From NCBI GenBank assembly GCA_036365455.1, contig JAWQUS010000030.1:5828001-5892000 (forward strand): 64,000 bases of DNA. The letters run 5' to 3'. Made by a program: the position numbers and the translations under genes. The notes beneath the pieces were generated by a model, which worked only from the letters and a program-made list of their open reading frames with translations, did no database searches and was not told the origin of the DNA. This DNA comes from Macrosoma leucophasiata (taxonomy: Eukaryota; Arthropoda; Insecta; Lepidoptera; Hedylidae). Below, piece by piece: positions 1 to 11,629 of this stretch (the stretch's first letter is position 1; every line of letters begins with the position of its first letter).

Positions 1-890
1 AGATTTGAAATTGATGCGCGGCTAACGTGCGAATGGCTTGAGCACTGAAGCGTGAATGAAGGCAAGGGTTGCTAGAAATAAGACGGAACGACAAAAAAAA
101 AAAAAAAAGAGAATATCTCAAATTCAGTGCAGATGGCGAGACCGTAGTGTGTACTACATGTGAACTAATATAGAAGTACAAAACCTGAAATATAATATAC
201 TAATAATCAATCAACACTAATAAAACCGAAGTGTGTTGTTTTTTTATCTACCGAAACGTCCGAAAACATTAGCATTGCATTGACTACTTAGGGACCAAAA
301 TATACATATCCATGACATTAAATTATACATAGGTATTTCGTCATTATAGCGTTGTTAAGTACAAAGTAAAAAAAAATTCAAAGTCAAAATTAATCTAAAC
401 TAAGTGAATTGATATTTTAGGATCCAAACATTTTATATTTTGAAACTTCGCGCCCTACTCAAATATCATTCTTTTTATTTTCCAAAATTAAAGTAACCAT
501 AAACTAATTGAACATATTTTATGTGCATATGTATTATTTCTTTTTTATTAATACTTAAAATCGTTTTTTAAAGTAATACATAACAATATATGAATTGTAA
601 GATTAAAACATGAGTGGTTTGACTTCAATGTCGAGGCTACGTCATGCAATAACGACAAAAGAATTTTCAGATCTTTTTATTAATATAACTTATTAATATA
701 TAGAGTTTTGACAGTTTTTGTATTATAATGTATCATAAAAATAAAATGTAAGTTTTTATTTATCATTTGGTTCCACTTGTATTAAAATATCTTCCTAAAA
801 ATATCTTGTTCAAAAATATCAATAACGCTATATCCGGTGCGCTGCCGTGCGCTATGCCCCCTGCTGTCAAATTTCGCAAATTAGAATTGT
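1..890. other. 5' flank without a recognised gene
   Basis: AT-rich sequence with an A-homopolymer near 95-110 and no convincing coding exon on either strand. The GC content rises from about 830, just before the presumed VDAC transcription start. Confidence 0.5.
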
Positions 891-899
891 CTTGTGGTG

Positions 900-980
900 T
901 GGTGCAGGCGGTGAAGTTATTGCCAAGAATTCTCTGAATTCTATATTCTAGTTACATTTAGTGAATATATAAAAGCAACA
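900..980 (+). other. Probable non-coding first exon of VDAC
   Basis: A consensus splice donor, GTAAGT, lies at 981 in a stretch that follows a GC-richer, promoter-like segment at 830-905. The first coding exon of VDAC opens with an acceptor only three bases before its ATG, so an upstream untranslated exon is required. The 5' limit given here is a guess. A different donor between here and 1900 could be used instead. Confidence 0.4.
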
Positions 981-1915
981 GTAAGTAGATAGCTTGATTT
1001 TGCTATATACCTTTATATTGATCTGAAACTTTCCGATTGTAAATGAAAGTTCGCTCTAGCCGGGGAAGCATTGACGTCACACACGTGATTTTATAATTAT
1101 TTTATCAATTACCCAATAAATTGCTTATAAAATTATGCATTATTTAAGTTATACTAAAACGTAAGTAGTAATCTTTTAGTGAGTGACATAAAATTCGGCC
1201 TGAAAGTGTTTTTCATAATCAACCAGTGCAATTTCGTTCGTCACTATTTTAACATCTTTTGACTAAAGGTCAAGTTTACGGCTATTGGACGATTGGTATA
1301 ACTTAAAAATAGTTCATTGGCCTCTCGGTGTGGTGGTATAAATTCGCACGGAAGTCCAGTTACACTGTCTGAATGTTATGTAATACCGTTGCTGAAAGTG
1401 GCAATGCCTTGTAAATAGTATATACGCGAAGTAATACCGGCCCTGACACAGCTGGCACAGATGCACTCTAAGCACCCTTGTGTTGAATGTCACAGATACA
1501 TTTTATTGTATGAACTTCCTTCATTTCATCAGTATAGAAATTATGATTATCATACAAGTATGAAGACACTACATAGCTACTAGTTAAAACGGACAGATGG
1601 TGCGAAATTAACTATTATCATAATAAAGTAGATAACAGTAGGTACTTAATAAGCTGAATCTTGTTATATCAACGTTGAAGTGTCAATAGCACCTAACTCA
1701 CAGTAACATACCAAAATAAATCTTATTGTCGAGATACCATTCTTAGAATACATTTTTGTTGCATTCTGATTTTGTAGTTGGGAGCTATTGGCATTTCACC
1801 ATCAATATCAATAAAATACTGTCAACATTTGTTCACCATGAGGAAACCCATTACTAAGTAATTAAAATTATGTACATGTTTCATTTAGATTAATGGTAAT
1901 TCTTTTCTTCAGGGA

Positions 1916-4900
1916 ATGTCTCCCCCATATTATGCTGATCTTGGAAAGAAGGCCAATGATGTCTTTGGCAAAGGCTACCACTTTGGTGTGTTCAAACTTG
2001 ACCTGAAGACCAAGAGTGAGTCTGGTGTTGAATTCACCAGTGGTATCACCTCCAACCAGGAGAGTGGAAAGGTAATATAAGTAATCATAAAATAAAACTT
2101 ATCTTTATTACTTTACAATACAATAAGTAACACAGAACACTCTTCTAAGTATAAAAAAATCCCATTGATTAGATAGTCATGTGTTTCACCTTCCATTTGA
2201 GTTCTCAATATAATAATTGTATGATGTAAATTCTGTTTTTTTAGGTGTTTGGCAGCCTTTCCTCTAAATATGCAGTAAAAGACTATGGCCTGACGTTTAC
2301 GGAGAAATGGAACACAGACAACACACTCGCCACAGACATCACCATTCAAGACAAGATTGCTGCCGGCCTTAAGGTTACACTTGAGGGCACTTTCGCACCA
2401 CAGACTGGGTAAATCTTTCTATGCACACTTAATTCAGTAAAAATAACATATATTAATTCTTGAATTGTCTATATATCTTTGCTATAAAAACAATTTAATT
2501 AATTAGCTTTTCCTTTATAAATATTAATTGTTATCACATTAATCAAACTTGGAGGTCAAATATCGCTGATCTTAAAACTGCTTCTATATTTACTACTTTT
2601 TACATCTTTCTTATACTCAGTTTATTTCCCTATGCTTACTATGTTTATCATCTTCTGCCTATATCTTCAGAAAACAAAGACCTATGCTTCTTACTAAATT
2701 ATTCTCCTTCTACATCTATAACCTATACTCGTAAAAAAACAAAGTGATCAAGTAACTAATCATATAATATGATAATTTGCAGAAGCAAGACTGGTAAATT
2801 GAAGACATCTTTTGCAAACGACACAGTTGCAGTCAACACTAACTTGGACCTCGACTTGGCTGGACCCGTGGTTGATGTAGCTGCTGTCCTCAAGTACCAG
2901 GGCTGGCTTGCCGGTGCGCACACACAGTTTGACACACAGAAAGCCAAGTTCGCCAAGAACAACTTTGCTTTTGGCTATCAGACAAACGACTTTGCCCTGC
3001 ATACCAATGTGTACGTATATTCTCTGTATAATCATGTCAAATTTCAATTAATTTGCCTATCAGTAACCAAGAATATTTTTTGTAGAGTTGTCATAACTTT
3101 GAATCCAAGTTATGAAGAGACTTGCTTTAGATACTATACTAGGTATTCATTGGGTTATGCCCAATTCATGGAGGCAAAACAGACATTTATTTCTACATGT
3201 TTTTCCTGTTTACCTAAAACATGAATCTAACCATTAGTTAACAAAATTACATTGTTAGAAATGTCTAAAATACAGACGGTTATAACAATGATTCCCAAAG
3301 TGGTCTATATCGACCCCTGGGGGTCTATGACAAACTGAAAGGGGTCGGCGTGAGCGAAAAAAATTTTTGGGGGTACATGAAATGAAAATTGGGGTCCACG
3401 ATAATGGTTCTCAACACATACACTGATAGTACCAATTTACTTACATTATACCAGTGATTCCCAAAGTGGTCCATGGGAGACTCGATGGGGGTCTACGTAG
3501 GCGTGAATAAAAATTGGAAATATGGGAATGTGATATAAATGTAGCAAGGATGGGGGTCCACAGAAACCAGAAAAAATTGTAAAGGGTCTACAAGAAAAAA
3601 TAGTTTGGGAACCTCTGGGTTATAAGATTATAAAGATTTGCAGTATCGCAGTAGCCTTGCAGACTCTCAATAAGTGATTATGTTAACAATAGTCATGAAG
3701 TAGGTCACATAAAGATAGCAATGTCTGCAGTGAGTCATGGTATTGATTTTATGATATTATATAACAGAGGTAGTTAAAGCAAGGATGTCTGATCTTCGTC
3801 TGGTTGGAACTGCTTATATCTAGTTTCTTATAGCAATAACCCATCTGGTTGGAGTTTCTAATGTGAGGATGTTCTTAGATAATGCTATGAATAGAATGTT
3901 ATTATAAAAACAAAATAATGCAGTTTGTAACAATAAATTATTTTGTAGTCAAACATTTTTATCAAGAAAAATGAGTGTTTTCCCAATGTTAAAACAGTTT
4001 TGCAATCCAGTACTAAGATATATAAAGGATTTACATTTTTTGTTTGTAATTTTTCATCAAATAAAAAACGCTTAACCTATTCCTTAAAAAAGACAAGTTT
4101 TGTATTCATATGAAGGCATTGTGCGCCTGGTTTATTTAATGTAACACATTGATGATAAGCCTTTAAACATCTACACATAAACTGGAGGTAAATATGCAGA
4201 TATGTTGCCACTCCTTGTACTATCTGTTTCTCTTAGTAATTCTTAATTTCACCCTAAGTGACATTACATAATATGACACGCCCTATTAATTTTATAATGC
4301 AGTATTAATAGTGCATAATGTAGATAATGCAAAACATTCTTATTTTAAAAGATATAGGGGGGGGTATACGTTTTACCACTTTGGAAGTGTTGAAAAAATG
4401 TTCCTGTGGGATGCCATGCGATGATTTGATGAGTTTCCACAGGTTACGCGAATTTTGCAAACTGAAATTTATTTTTACATATTATTCCTGTTAACCGAAA
4501 ACAAGAATATGTCAATGAAAAGCGACAAAACACACGCGGACGAAGCCGCGGCACACCGCGGACACTCCGCCAAAATTCGATAAAAACGCTTAATTTGGTC
4601 TCTATTACGTAGACTATCTATCAATCAGTGACGTGTATTTACACGTGCACCCGTGTGCGTAGCACGTAGAGAATACCAACGTCGCCCATAAAAGGGGAGG
4701 AGGTTGGGTGAGGCGGGGAAATCGGGCAGGACGTCGAAGTGTCCATTCTATACGTAGTATTATTACATATTCTCTGGCCGCGGGCAACAACTAGTTTAAC
4801 ATATTATTTTGATGAACTGCGAACGTTGCCGTAGACCACTTGTCTCGTCGCGCTCAGCGAGACCCCTCTCCCCTCGTATGCGAACGTATGTTTAGACGGG

Positions 4901-7241
4901 CCTATAAAATGAATATATTAATAATACCTTCTTGCATCATTTTTTATTTTTTTATGTAATGAAGGTGGCAAAAAAACATGCAGTTCTCATGGATATTGAT
5001 TGATGACTGCAGCAAATAGACCCCTTTCACAAAAACCATAGGTCAAAATGCAGATGTGTTGCCACCCTTGGCACCTTGTTGTTATGTCTCTGTTTAAGTT
5101 ATTATGGAGGTATACATCATATACATACATCTATAAATCGTGCATTTTTGTGTATCCTAGCTCTTATTCTGACTGTGTACTTCACAGCGACAATGGCAAG
5201 GACTTCGGCGGTTCCATCTACCAGAAAGTGTCGGATAAACTGGATTGTGGCGTGAGCATGAAATGGACCGCCGGCTCCGCCGACACGCTGTTCGGCGTCG
5301 GCGCCAAGTTCGCGCTCGACCAGGACGCCTCGCTCCATGCTAAGATCAACAACAAGTCCCTCATCGGCCTCGGCTACCAACAGAAGTTGCGCCCTGGTAA
5401 GTTTTACTATTCATTCATTCATTGTTCAGAATCAAGTAAACAAATCGCAAATACTAGGAAGATATATCGAGACAATTGTTGTGTTGAAACCCAATGCTAA
5501 CATTTATTGATAATTGTTTACACGGCATGAGTGACCATAAGTATCAAACCAGTTATTTGCTGTAAACAAAACACAATTGTTTCAACAATAACACTGACCA
5601 TAATATGCTGCAGGCTGCAGTTAAAATATTTAGGTATAGGTATTGCTCATGGAGTAGACCATGACAATTTATCGTTTTTTTTTATGTAATAAAGGTGGCA
5701 AACAAGCATGCAGCTCACATTGATGTTAAGCAATGACTACTGATATCGTATTCCAGTTAATAATATGTGGTAATATATGGTCCCAGAGGTGGCAATGCAT
5801 CTGCATTTTGACTGCTGGTTTTTGACGCATGTAGATGACTGTAGGCTGCAGTCATCACCTAATATCAATGTGATCTGCATGCTTGTCTGCCACCTTAATT
5901 ATATAAAAAAAACTATATCTTTGAATAAGCAACACATATAATTCTGATCAAACCAGGTTCAACAAAAAGTTTGTTTGATCATATACAGGATGTCTCAGAA
6001 AACGGGTAATAATGACCAGTCATCACAGTTATCAGAAAAATGTGAAAAAAAATATTTGTCATGTATTTTCCATATTATAAGGATTTTAAAAAATATCGGA
6101 AATACTTTACTGACATCCTGTGATGATCTTTCAAGTCCTAAAACTACAAATATTACTTTTTTGTAATTTTTTTTTTGTATTGTAGTCATGACTTACATAC
6201 CTGCCTCAGTTTTCAATAAAATGATGTGTTTTTGCCCAACATTAAATTCAAAGTAATAACTACATCCAACTTTAATCGTCTCAACTGTAAAAAAAATGTA
6301 CTACAATATTTTAGCAAGTAACTTTAAAAGATGGCGCATTTAATCTGGATTCTGAGACTTGCTGGATTACTTCTTTGTTGAGTAAAAAAAATTTTTTAAC
6401 AGAACCGGATTTCAGGCCAAATCTGTTTAATTATTTAAAATGTTGGTATTAAATTGTTATGTGACGACGATGAGTGACGTCATCTTGTCTAGAGTGAGCG
6501 AGACGACGAACGAGACGGATGTCAGTTATTCCGATATTATTTTTAAAAATCCTAATAATGTTAAAAATACTTAACAAATATTTTTTTTCCACAAGTGTCT
6601 AATAACTGTCATGACTTGGCCTACCACCCGTTTATCGTTGATTTCTGGGACACCCTGTATAAGAGATAGTATAGTATGTAGTATGCTGATAAAGTGAACA
6701 AACATGACTCTCTTTTGGAACAGTTGGGTAAAAATATTGTGATAAAACAATTTTATGCTGTTGTTTTTGTAAGGATATTGGCATTCATCATGGCTTACAA
6801 TGTTCTTAATTGTTCCTGAGTCATTAATAAGCGAATAGCGATTAAATTTTATAGTAATAAAGAGTTATTAAAATAATGCTGTGGAAAGAATATTCTAGAA
6901 TAATATTTATAGAATATAGGTATCAGAATAAAATTAATTCAACAAAAAATCTCTAAAGTCACCAAGCTAATTTTATGCTATATCAACAGCAAAGTATTTA
7001 TAGTATTTTATTGTCCATTGTTATCATACAACACATGATCTTGTTATTATGCTCTTGATACGCACCATTGCGTTATCTTGAACGCTGTCGAGTATTTGAT
7101 TTATAGTAGGAAGATGCGTTAGTTGCTTATCCGTCATGTAACGTTTCAGGTGTGACCCTGACGCTATCCGCCGCCATCGACGGCCAGAACTTCAACGCTG
7201 GCGGCCACAAAGTCGGCGTTGCCCTGGAGCTTGAACCCTAG
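1916..7241 (+). CDS. VDAC: Voltage-dependent anion-selective channel (mitochondrial porin)
   Basis: Beta-barrel pore of the mitochondrial outer membrane that passes ATP, ADP and small metabolites. Coding exons are 1916-2071, 2245-2408, 2783-3010, 5188-5396 and 7150-7241; they sum to 849 nt and give 282 aa, the usual VDAC length. The protein starts [20 protein letters not shown], the amphipathic N-terminal helix that sits in the pore. Residues 93-95 are the conserved GLK motif of the family, and a glutamate at residue 72 corresponds to the membrane-facing glutamate of VDAC1. The C-terminal strand ends [13 protein letters not shown]. All five junctions are GT/AG and keep one frame. The ATG is three bases after the acceptor, so the 5' UTR lies in an upstream exon. 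Intron 3 (2.2 kb) and intron 4 (1.75 kb) hold transposon remnants. Very confident in family and structure. Confidence 0.96.
3286..3400 (+). mobile_element. hAT-like MITE fragment (copy 1)
   Basis: It begins with GATTCCCAAAGTGGTC, the same start as the element at 3452, and carries similar G-rich blocks. No matching right end was found before copy 2, so this is a truncated relative or a tandem partner. It lies in VDAC intron 3. Confidence 0.45.
3452..3617 (+). mobile_element. hAT-like MITE (copy 2), VDAC intron 3
   Basis: Terminal inverted repeats are CAGTGATTCCCAAAGT at the left and the complement of CAGAGGTTCCCAAACTA at the right, typical of hAT element ends. The flanking 8-mers CATTATAC and GGTTATAA match at five positions, which fits an old, decayed target duplication. 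There is no coding capacity. Confidence 0.6.
4944..5095 (-). repeat. Repeat family A fragment (LINE-tail-related SINE)
   Basis: Member of the commonest short repeat in the window. Hallmarks (read on plus) are GGTGGCAAACAAGCATGCAG, then a GATGACTGCAGCC block, then AAAATGCAGATGCGTTGCCA. Read on minus, the family ends in an A-run, so its sense strand here is minus. This copy is 5'-truncated and lies in VDAC intron 3. Confidence 0.6.
5675..5912. repeat. Two family A copies in inverted orientation
   Basis: A minus-sense family A tail (5675-5745) faces a plus-sense one (5786-5912). Both end in A/T runs at the outer edges, so the pair can fold on itself. It lies in VDAC intron 4. Confidence 0.55.
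5982..6661. mobile_element. Non-coding TIR element, about 680 bp
   Basis: The left end TATACAGGATGTCTCAGAAA matches the complement of the right end, TATACAGGGTGTCCCAGAAA, with two differences. The interior has no long open frame and is AT-rich. The superfamily is not assignable from the ends alone. It lies in VDAC intron 4. Confidence 0.55.
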
Positions 7242-7396
7242 GCATTTATCACAGCCATCGGCTTTTAGACTTGTAGATAATACATTGCCACATAACTATT
7301 ATTATATAAATAACATACAAAAGATAGAAAAATCAATGTAAACAGTATCTTCAAGTGTTCTATATGATATAGTGTATTTGAGCGTATGACGCAAGC

Positions 7397-7402
7397 AATA
7401 AA
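7397..7402 (+). terminator. Poly(A) signal of VDAC
   Basis: A canonical AATAAA lies 155 bases after the VDAC stop codon, followed within 40 bases by a GT-rich stretch (near 7430-7442) of the kind that binds the cleavage machinery. Confidence 0.7.
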
Positions 7403-7900
7403 ATTGTTCTTATCCCAGTTCAATGTTACAAGTCTTTGTGGTGAACGGCCGTCGCCGTTAAGTACGTGAAAGTATTCGCGACGTACGCAGCTTTTCCTAA
7501 TAGATTAGCGTTCCTTGTATTATGTAAGCGTGCGGCGTCGCCGTCATCTCCTTTTTTTGTTGCGAAACTAAATGAATGAGAATATCAATAACATTTACAA
7601 TCACGTCAATCGATACCGTCTTGTAAATAAACACCAATGGTGTGTGTCCTATTGATTGATTGATTGAGAATAAAAATGAATAGTCTATTGGAATCGGAAT
7701 TCCGTTGTTTTAATTTTTCTTTCCATCTCCAATATCCATATCAATTGACACTCGGATTCTGAAGAACTTAGAAGATCATTAAAATCTTGGCATCTGCACT
7801 ACTGTCACAAGGCCTTTGATTTAATTTTAATCGATGCACGCATCTTGCATAGACATGCGAGCCACGCCGGCTAGCCGCCGCCATGAATAGGTGGCGCGCC

Positions 7901-8020
7901 GCCGCCGCCGCCGGCTTGGTCAAAACTTGCGCCGCCGCCGCCGGCTTGGTCAAAACTTGCGCCGCCGCCGCCGGCTTGGTCAAAACTTGCGCCGCCGCCG
8001 CCGGCTTGGTCAAAACTCGC
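7901..8020. repeat. 30-bp GC-rich minisatellite, four units
   Basis: Four head-to-tail units of 30 bp, identical except for one base in the last unit. Each unit is a (GCC)n run followed by GGCTTGGTCAAAACTTGC. Because 30 is a multiple of three, frames stay open through it on both strands. On minus it runs into the RTE-derived reading frame as a repeated AAAAQVLTKP. Confidence 0.9.
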
Positions 8021-8035
8021 GCCGCGCGGTCCTCG

Positions 8036-8348
8036 CGAAGACCTCGATTGTCTGCGACCTTCAACAGGTCGTTGGTCCACCTTGTGGGGTGCCTGCCTAC
8101 GCCTCGTTTTCCGGTATGCTGTCGCGATTCAAGAAGTGTTCTGCCCCAACTCGCTATTAGGTGAGCAATGTCGGCAACTTTGGTTCTCATTTGGATCTCC
8201 TCATTTCTGATTCGATCTCGCAGCGGAACTCCAAGAATAGCTCTCTCCATTGCTCTCTGAGTGACCTTGAGCTTTCTTATGAGGCCCATAGTGAGCGACC
8301 ACGTTTCTGTCATCTGGTAACACACACTTTTTCTTGAGACACTGCGGT
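8036..8348 (-). pseudogene. RTE-clade LINE ORF C-terminus, minus copy
   Basis: The minus-strand translation contains a region close to the C-terminal segment of RTE-clade non-LTR retrotransposon polyproteins. It reads LKVTQRAMERAILGVPLRDR, then a GRHPTRWTNDLLKVA-type stretch. Relative to the plus copy at 8397-8929 it lacks internal residues, and it then fuses into the 30-bp minisatellite. It is only the 3' end of an element and is not functional. Confidence 0.7.
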
Positions 8349-8396
8349 ACCATAACAGGAGTGGCTGTAATTTGACATGATCTCCGTCTTGTTCAT

Positions 8397-8929
8397 CCAC
8401 CAACTTCGAGAAAGAGGTCAATCGCCGAATCCAACTCGGTTGGGCAGCGTTCGGGAAGCTACGATACATCTTCTCGTTCGACATACCGCAGTGCCTCAAG
8501 AAAAAGGTCTTTGACCAGTGTGTGTTGCCAGTGATGACTTATGGGACAGAAACGTGATCGCTCACTATGGGCCTCATAAGAAAGCTCAAGGTCACTCAGA
8601 GAGCAATGGAGAGAGCTATGCTTGGAGTTACTCTGCGAGATCGAATCAGAAATGAGGAGATCCGCATGAGAACCAAAATTACCGACATAGCTCACCGAAT
8701 AGCGAGACTCAAATGGCAGTGGGCAGGGCACATAGCTCGACGAACTGACGGCCGTTGGGGCAGAGCAGTTCTCGAGTCGCGACCGCGTACCGGAAAGCGA
8801 GGCGTGGGCAGGCCTCCCACAAGATGGACCGACGACCTGGTGAAGGTCGCAGGCAATCGCTGGATGAGGGCGGCCCAGGACCATTCTTTGGGGGAGACCT
8901 TTGTTCAGCAGTGGACGTTTTTTGGCTGA
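8397..8929 (+). pseudogene. RTE-clade LINE ORF C-terminus, plus copy
   Basis: The plus-strand reading contains the RTE-type C-terminal segment after the reverse transcriptase core. It has LKVTQRAMERAMLGVTLRDR near 8585-8645, KWQWAGHIARRTDGRW near 8710-8760 and GRPPTRWTDDLVKVAGNRW near 8810-8870, ending after QQWTFFG. An in-frame stop just before 8567 breaks the frame. It faces the minus copy, forming an inverted repeat with arms of roughly 300 bp. Confidence 0.75.
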
Positions 8930-9348
8930 CATGATGATGATTGCTTGATTTCAGCCTTAAAGTTAGATTAGCGTAAAAAATAAAGACGAGCCGCCGGCTA
9001 GAAGCGGCCGCCACGAAAATGTTGGCTATATACGACTACATCGCACCCGGCTCGCATGTCTAAATTCTTGCATGATCTGAACATTGTCTACTTAAATCGA
9101 ATTGTATCGAATAAGAAAACTGACCTTTCAGAGTTCTTAAAACGACAGGCAGAGGTAAATATGCGTTAGCATTTACCCAGCGTAGCAGTAGTATAGTGGT
9201 CAGCTACCACGTTAGTTCTTATCAAAGTTATTTCAAATTCATAACTGAAAAATTTGTATCAAAGTCAAAGTTATCAGACGTGAGGTGTACGCTATTTTGC
9301 TTTTGTCTGAAATTAAAAGGCGGCATCTATCTCCAACCAGTGTTGCTA

Positions 9349-9514
9349 AACTATCGATAGTTGACCTCGAAAAATAGTCGATAGCACGATAGTACTATCG
9401 AAAATATCGACATGCTGCAATACTATCGATACTATCGATAGTATTGATAGTCAAAAACGAGCAATACTATTGCCAAAGATCAATAGTATCGATAGTATTG
9501 TTATAAACAATAGT
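9349..9514. repeat. TATCGATA-rich palindromic repeat
   Basis: Dense ACTATCGATAGT-type palindromes, with TATCGATA at 9352, 9424, 9433 and 9487. The segment resembles, in inverted form, the inner part of the 212-bp arms that follow. Confidence 0.6.
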
Positions 9515-9726
9515 CAAAGTCAATAGTATCGATAGTATTGCAGCATGGCGATATTTTCGATAGTACTATCGCGCTATCGACTATTTTTTCGAGGTCACGA
9601 TAGTTCACAATACTATCGATAGACTATTACTAATGCAACAACACGCACGCGCAACAAATCGCTGTCTAATTATGTGTTTAAACGAGCATCCATCCTATGC
9701 TGAACCGTATTTTCGAAAAGGCCATT
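9515..9726 (+). repeat. Left arm of a 212-bp near-perfect inverted repeat
   Basis: Complementary to 10200-10411 over its full length as far as I can check by eye. It contains TATCGATA at 9527 and 9614 and a stretch with GTTTAAACGAGCATCC. The two arms bracket a 15-bp minisatellite. No transposase was found. Confidence 0.85.
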
Positions 9727-9950
9727 TTAAACTTCTATGCATAATATTTTTTTATAGAAAATGATTATGAAGTTTTGTATAATAATAATTAGTATAATGG
9801 TTCAGTCAAATAGAGCTTTTAATAGAGAATGAAAGATAAAAGATAGATCTATGCGTAACATAGGCACTCCGTAAGAGCCGGCAAAAGGGAAGAATTGAAT
9901 ATTAACGTATCCAAAAGTAATGCCCAATCTCACAAAGCCACTATTCCACG

Positions 9951-10180
9951 CTGGGCGTTCCGACGTCAAGCGTCCCGACGCCCAGCGCTTCGACGTCGAA
10001 CGTCCCGACGCCCAGGGTCCCGAAGCCCAGCGACCCGACGCCCAGCGTCCCGGCGTCACGACGCCCAACGTCCCGACGCCCAGCGTCCCGACGTAGAGCG
10101 TCTCGCCGCCCAGCGTCTCGCCGTCCTGCATCCCGTTGCCCAGCATCCCGACGCCCAGCGTCCCCACGTCGAGCGTCGAG
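9951..10180. repeat. 15-bp GC-rich minisatellite, array 1
   Basis: About 15 degenerate units of CCCGACGCCCAGCGT. The 15-bp period keeps frames open: plus gives a PDAQR/SRRPA-type repeat and minus gives a 163-codon open frame. The amino-acid pattern is a by-product of the period, and there is no sign of a real gene. Confidence 0.85.
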
Positions 10181-10199
10181 ACGCTGGCCGTGGGGCTAG

Positions 10200-10411
10200 A
10201 ATGGCCTTTTCGAAAATACGGTTCAGCATAGGATGGATGCTCGTTTAAACACATAATTAGACAGCGATTTGTTGCGCGTGCGTGTTGTTGCATTAGTAAT
10301 AGTCTATCGATAGTATTGTGAACTATCGTGACCTCGAAAAAATAGTCGATAGCGCGATAGTACTATCGAAAATATCGCCATGCTGCAATACTATCGATAC
10401 TATTGACTTTG
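10200..10411 (-). repeat. Right arm of the 212-bp inverted repeat
   Basis: Inverted partner of 9515-9726, with TATCGATA at 10305 and 10392. It is followed immediately by a second 15-bp array. Confidence 0.85.
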
Positions 10412-10584
10412 GCCCAGCGTCCCGACGCCGAGCGTCTCGACGTCCAGCGTCCCGACGTCGAGCGCACCGACGCCCAGCGTCCCGACGCCCAGCGTTCCGA
10501 CGTCGAGCGTCTCGATGCCCAGCGTCCCGACGTCCAGCATCTCGACCCCAGCGTCCCGACGTCCAGCATCTCGACGCCCTGCGT
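10412..10584. repeat. 15-bp GC-rich minisatellite, array 2
   Basis: About 11 units of the array 1 motif, including GACGTCCAGC and GACGTCGAGC variants. It starts at the outer edge of the right arm. After it, at 10640-10680, the words CCACTATTCCACGC recur from 9938-9951, just before array 1, so both arrays sit in related surroundings. Confidence 0.8.
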
Positions 10585-10589
10585 GTTGT

Positions 10590-11629
10590 TTTTGTATGAT
10601 CCAAAATTAACCAAAAGTTATATTCAAAAATGCTGCCCAAAGCCACTATTCCACGCGAACGAAGTTGCGGGCACAGGTAGTGTGAAAATAAGGTTAAATC
10701 TAACCTTTAGAGCTGCAATCTCACTGCTTAGCGCGAACGTCCAAAAAAAGAAACTTCGAGACACATTCGGGAATTGGTCTCGTTTCGACCAGTAAGCCCT
10801 GAGATGCCACAGGATGTTTCAGTATGCTGAAGACTACCGTTCCATGCCATCTTAGGGCACCGGCCTTTACCGCAGTGTGCATCAGTCAATGGCCGGCTAT
10901 TTTTTTATTGCTATCAAGTAAACTCGTCTCACATGAACATTTTATTTTGCTTATGGTGTTCTCAGATTAGTTCTTAGGTGTATATTGTGGCGCAAGTCAT
11001 TAGGCTAACATAAGCGAATTAAGATTGAAAATGACAATGCGCCAATCAGACGGGCTATTATGTAGTTCAGTTGACATTTGACGAGAACTGTGATGGAAGC
11101 GAAAGGCATCTGGAAGTAGAACAAAATCAAGCAACAGGCCCAAGACCGAACAACCCAGAGAAACACTGTAAACGCCCTTTGCCTTATCTAGGGGACTTTA
11201 TTCGATAAAGTAATGTAAAGTCTTACATCCTTCTCTCACTTTAAATTTGGTACAGTTAGAGAACAATGTAAAATTTTACATCTATTAAACAAATATTTTG
11301 GTGAAATCGACCCTAATTCAAGTAAGTCATGATGGTAATAAAATTATATGTGACGTCCAAACCGTAATGTACCTACTACAAGGGATGGCCACTTGACCAC
11401 ATCTACATCTTTTGCAGTGGTAATAAATGCAATATTTGATTGATTTTGCATAAATGGAAAGTTCCCTAAGCACTGCATAGTGCCTATCAAATTAATTTAA
11501 AACGACTTGCAAAATAATAATATTTTGTCTTCGGGTCCGCATCTTTTGCAACTTTAGCAACATTTTGGTCAAAAATAATAATAAACGAACTATTCTGATA
11601 TTAAATACATTTATTAAGCGAGACTATAT
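10590..11629. other. Intergenic, no gene recognised
   Basis: AT-rich sequence between the minisatellite locus and the CSN4 stop codon. A repeat-end motif CGAACGAAGTTGCGGGCAC lies near 10657. No exon with conserved protein content was seen. The CSN4 poly(A) site is expected near 11580-11610, where TTTATT (minus AATAAA) occurs at 11610. Confidence 0.5.

Larger units (their letters stand above)
7851..9061. mobile_element. Composite element with 13-bp terminal inverted repeats
   Basis: AGACATGCGAGCC at 7851-7863 is an exact inverted match to GGCTCGCATGTCT at 9049-9061. GC-rich blocks containing GCCGGCTAG and its neighbours follow inside each end (7866-7882 and 8991-9012). Inside lie two RTE 3' ends in opposite orientation and a 30-bp minisatellite. 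TTGCAT flanks both sides, a few bases offset on the right. Whether it moved as one unit is inference. The roughly 400 bp before it (7450-7850) show no gene. Confidence 0.45.

Noticed and set aside
5048..5187. Upstream extension of the VDAC exon 4 open frame
   Set aside because: It reads through family A repeat and intron sequence. The acceptor at 5186-5187 restores the VDAC protein exactly.
9802..10293. 163-codon open frame through the 15-bp minisatellite
   Set aside because: A period divisible by three opens frames on both strands automatically. There is no conserved sequence outside the array.
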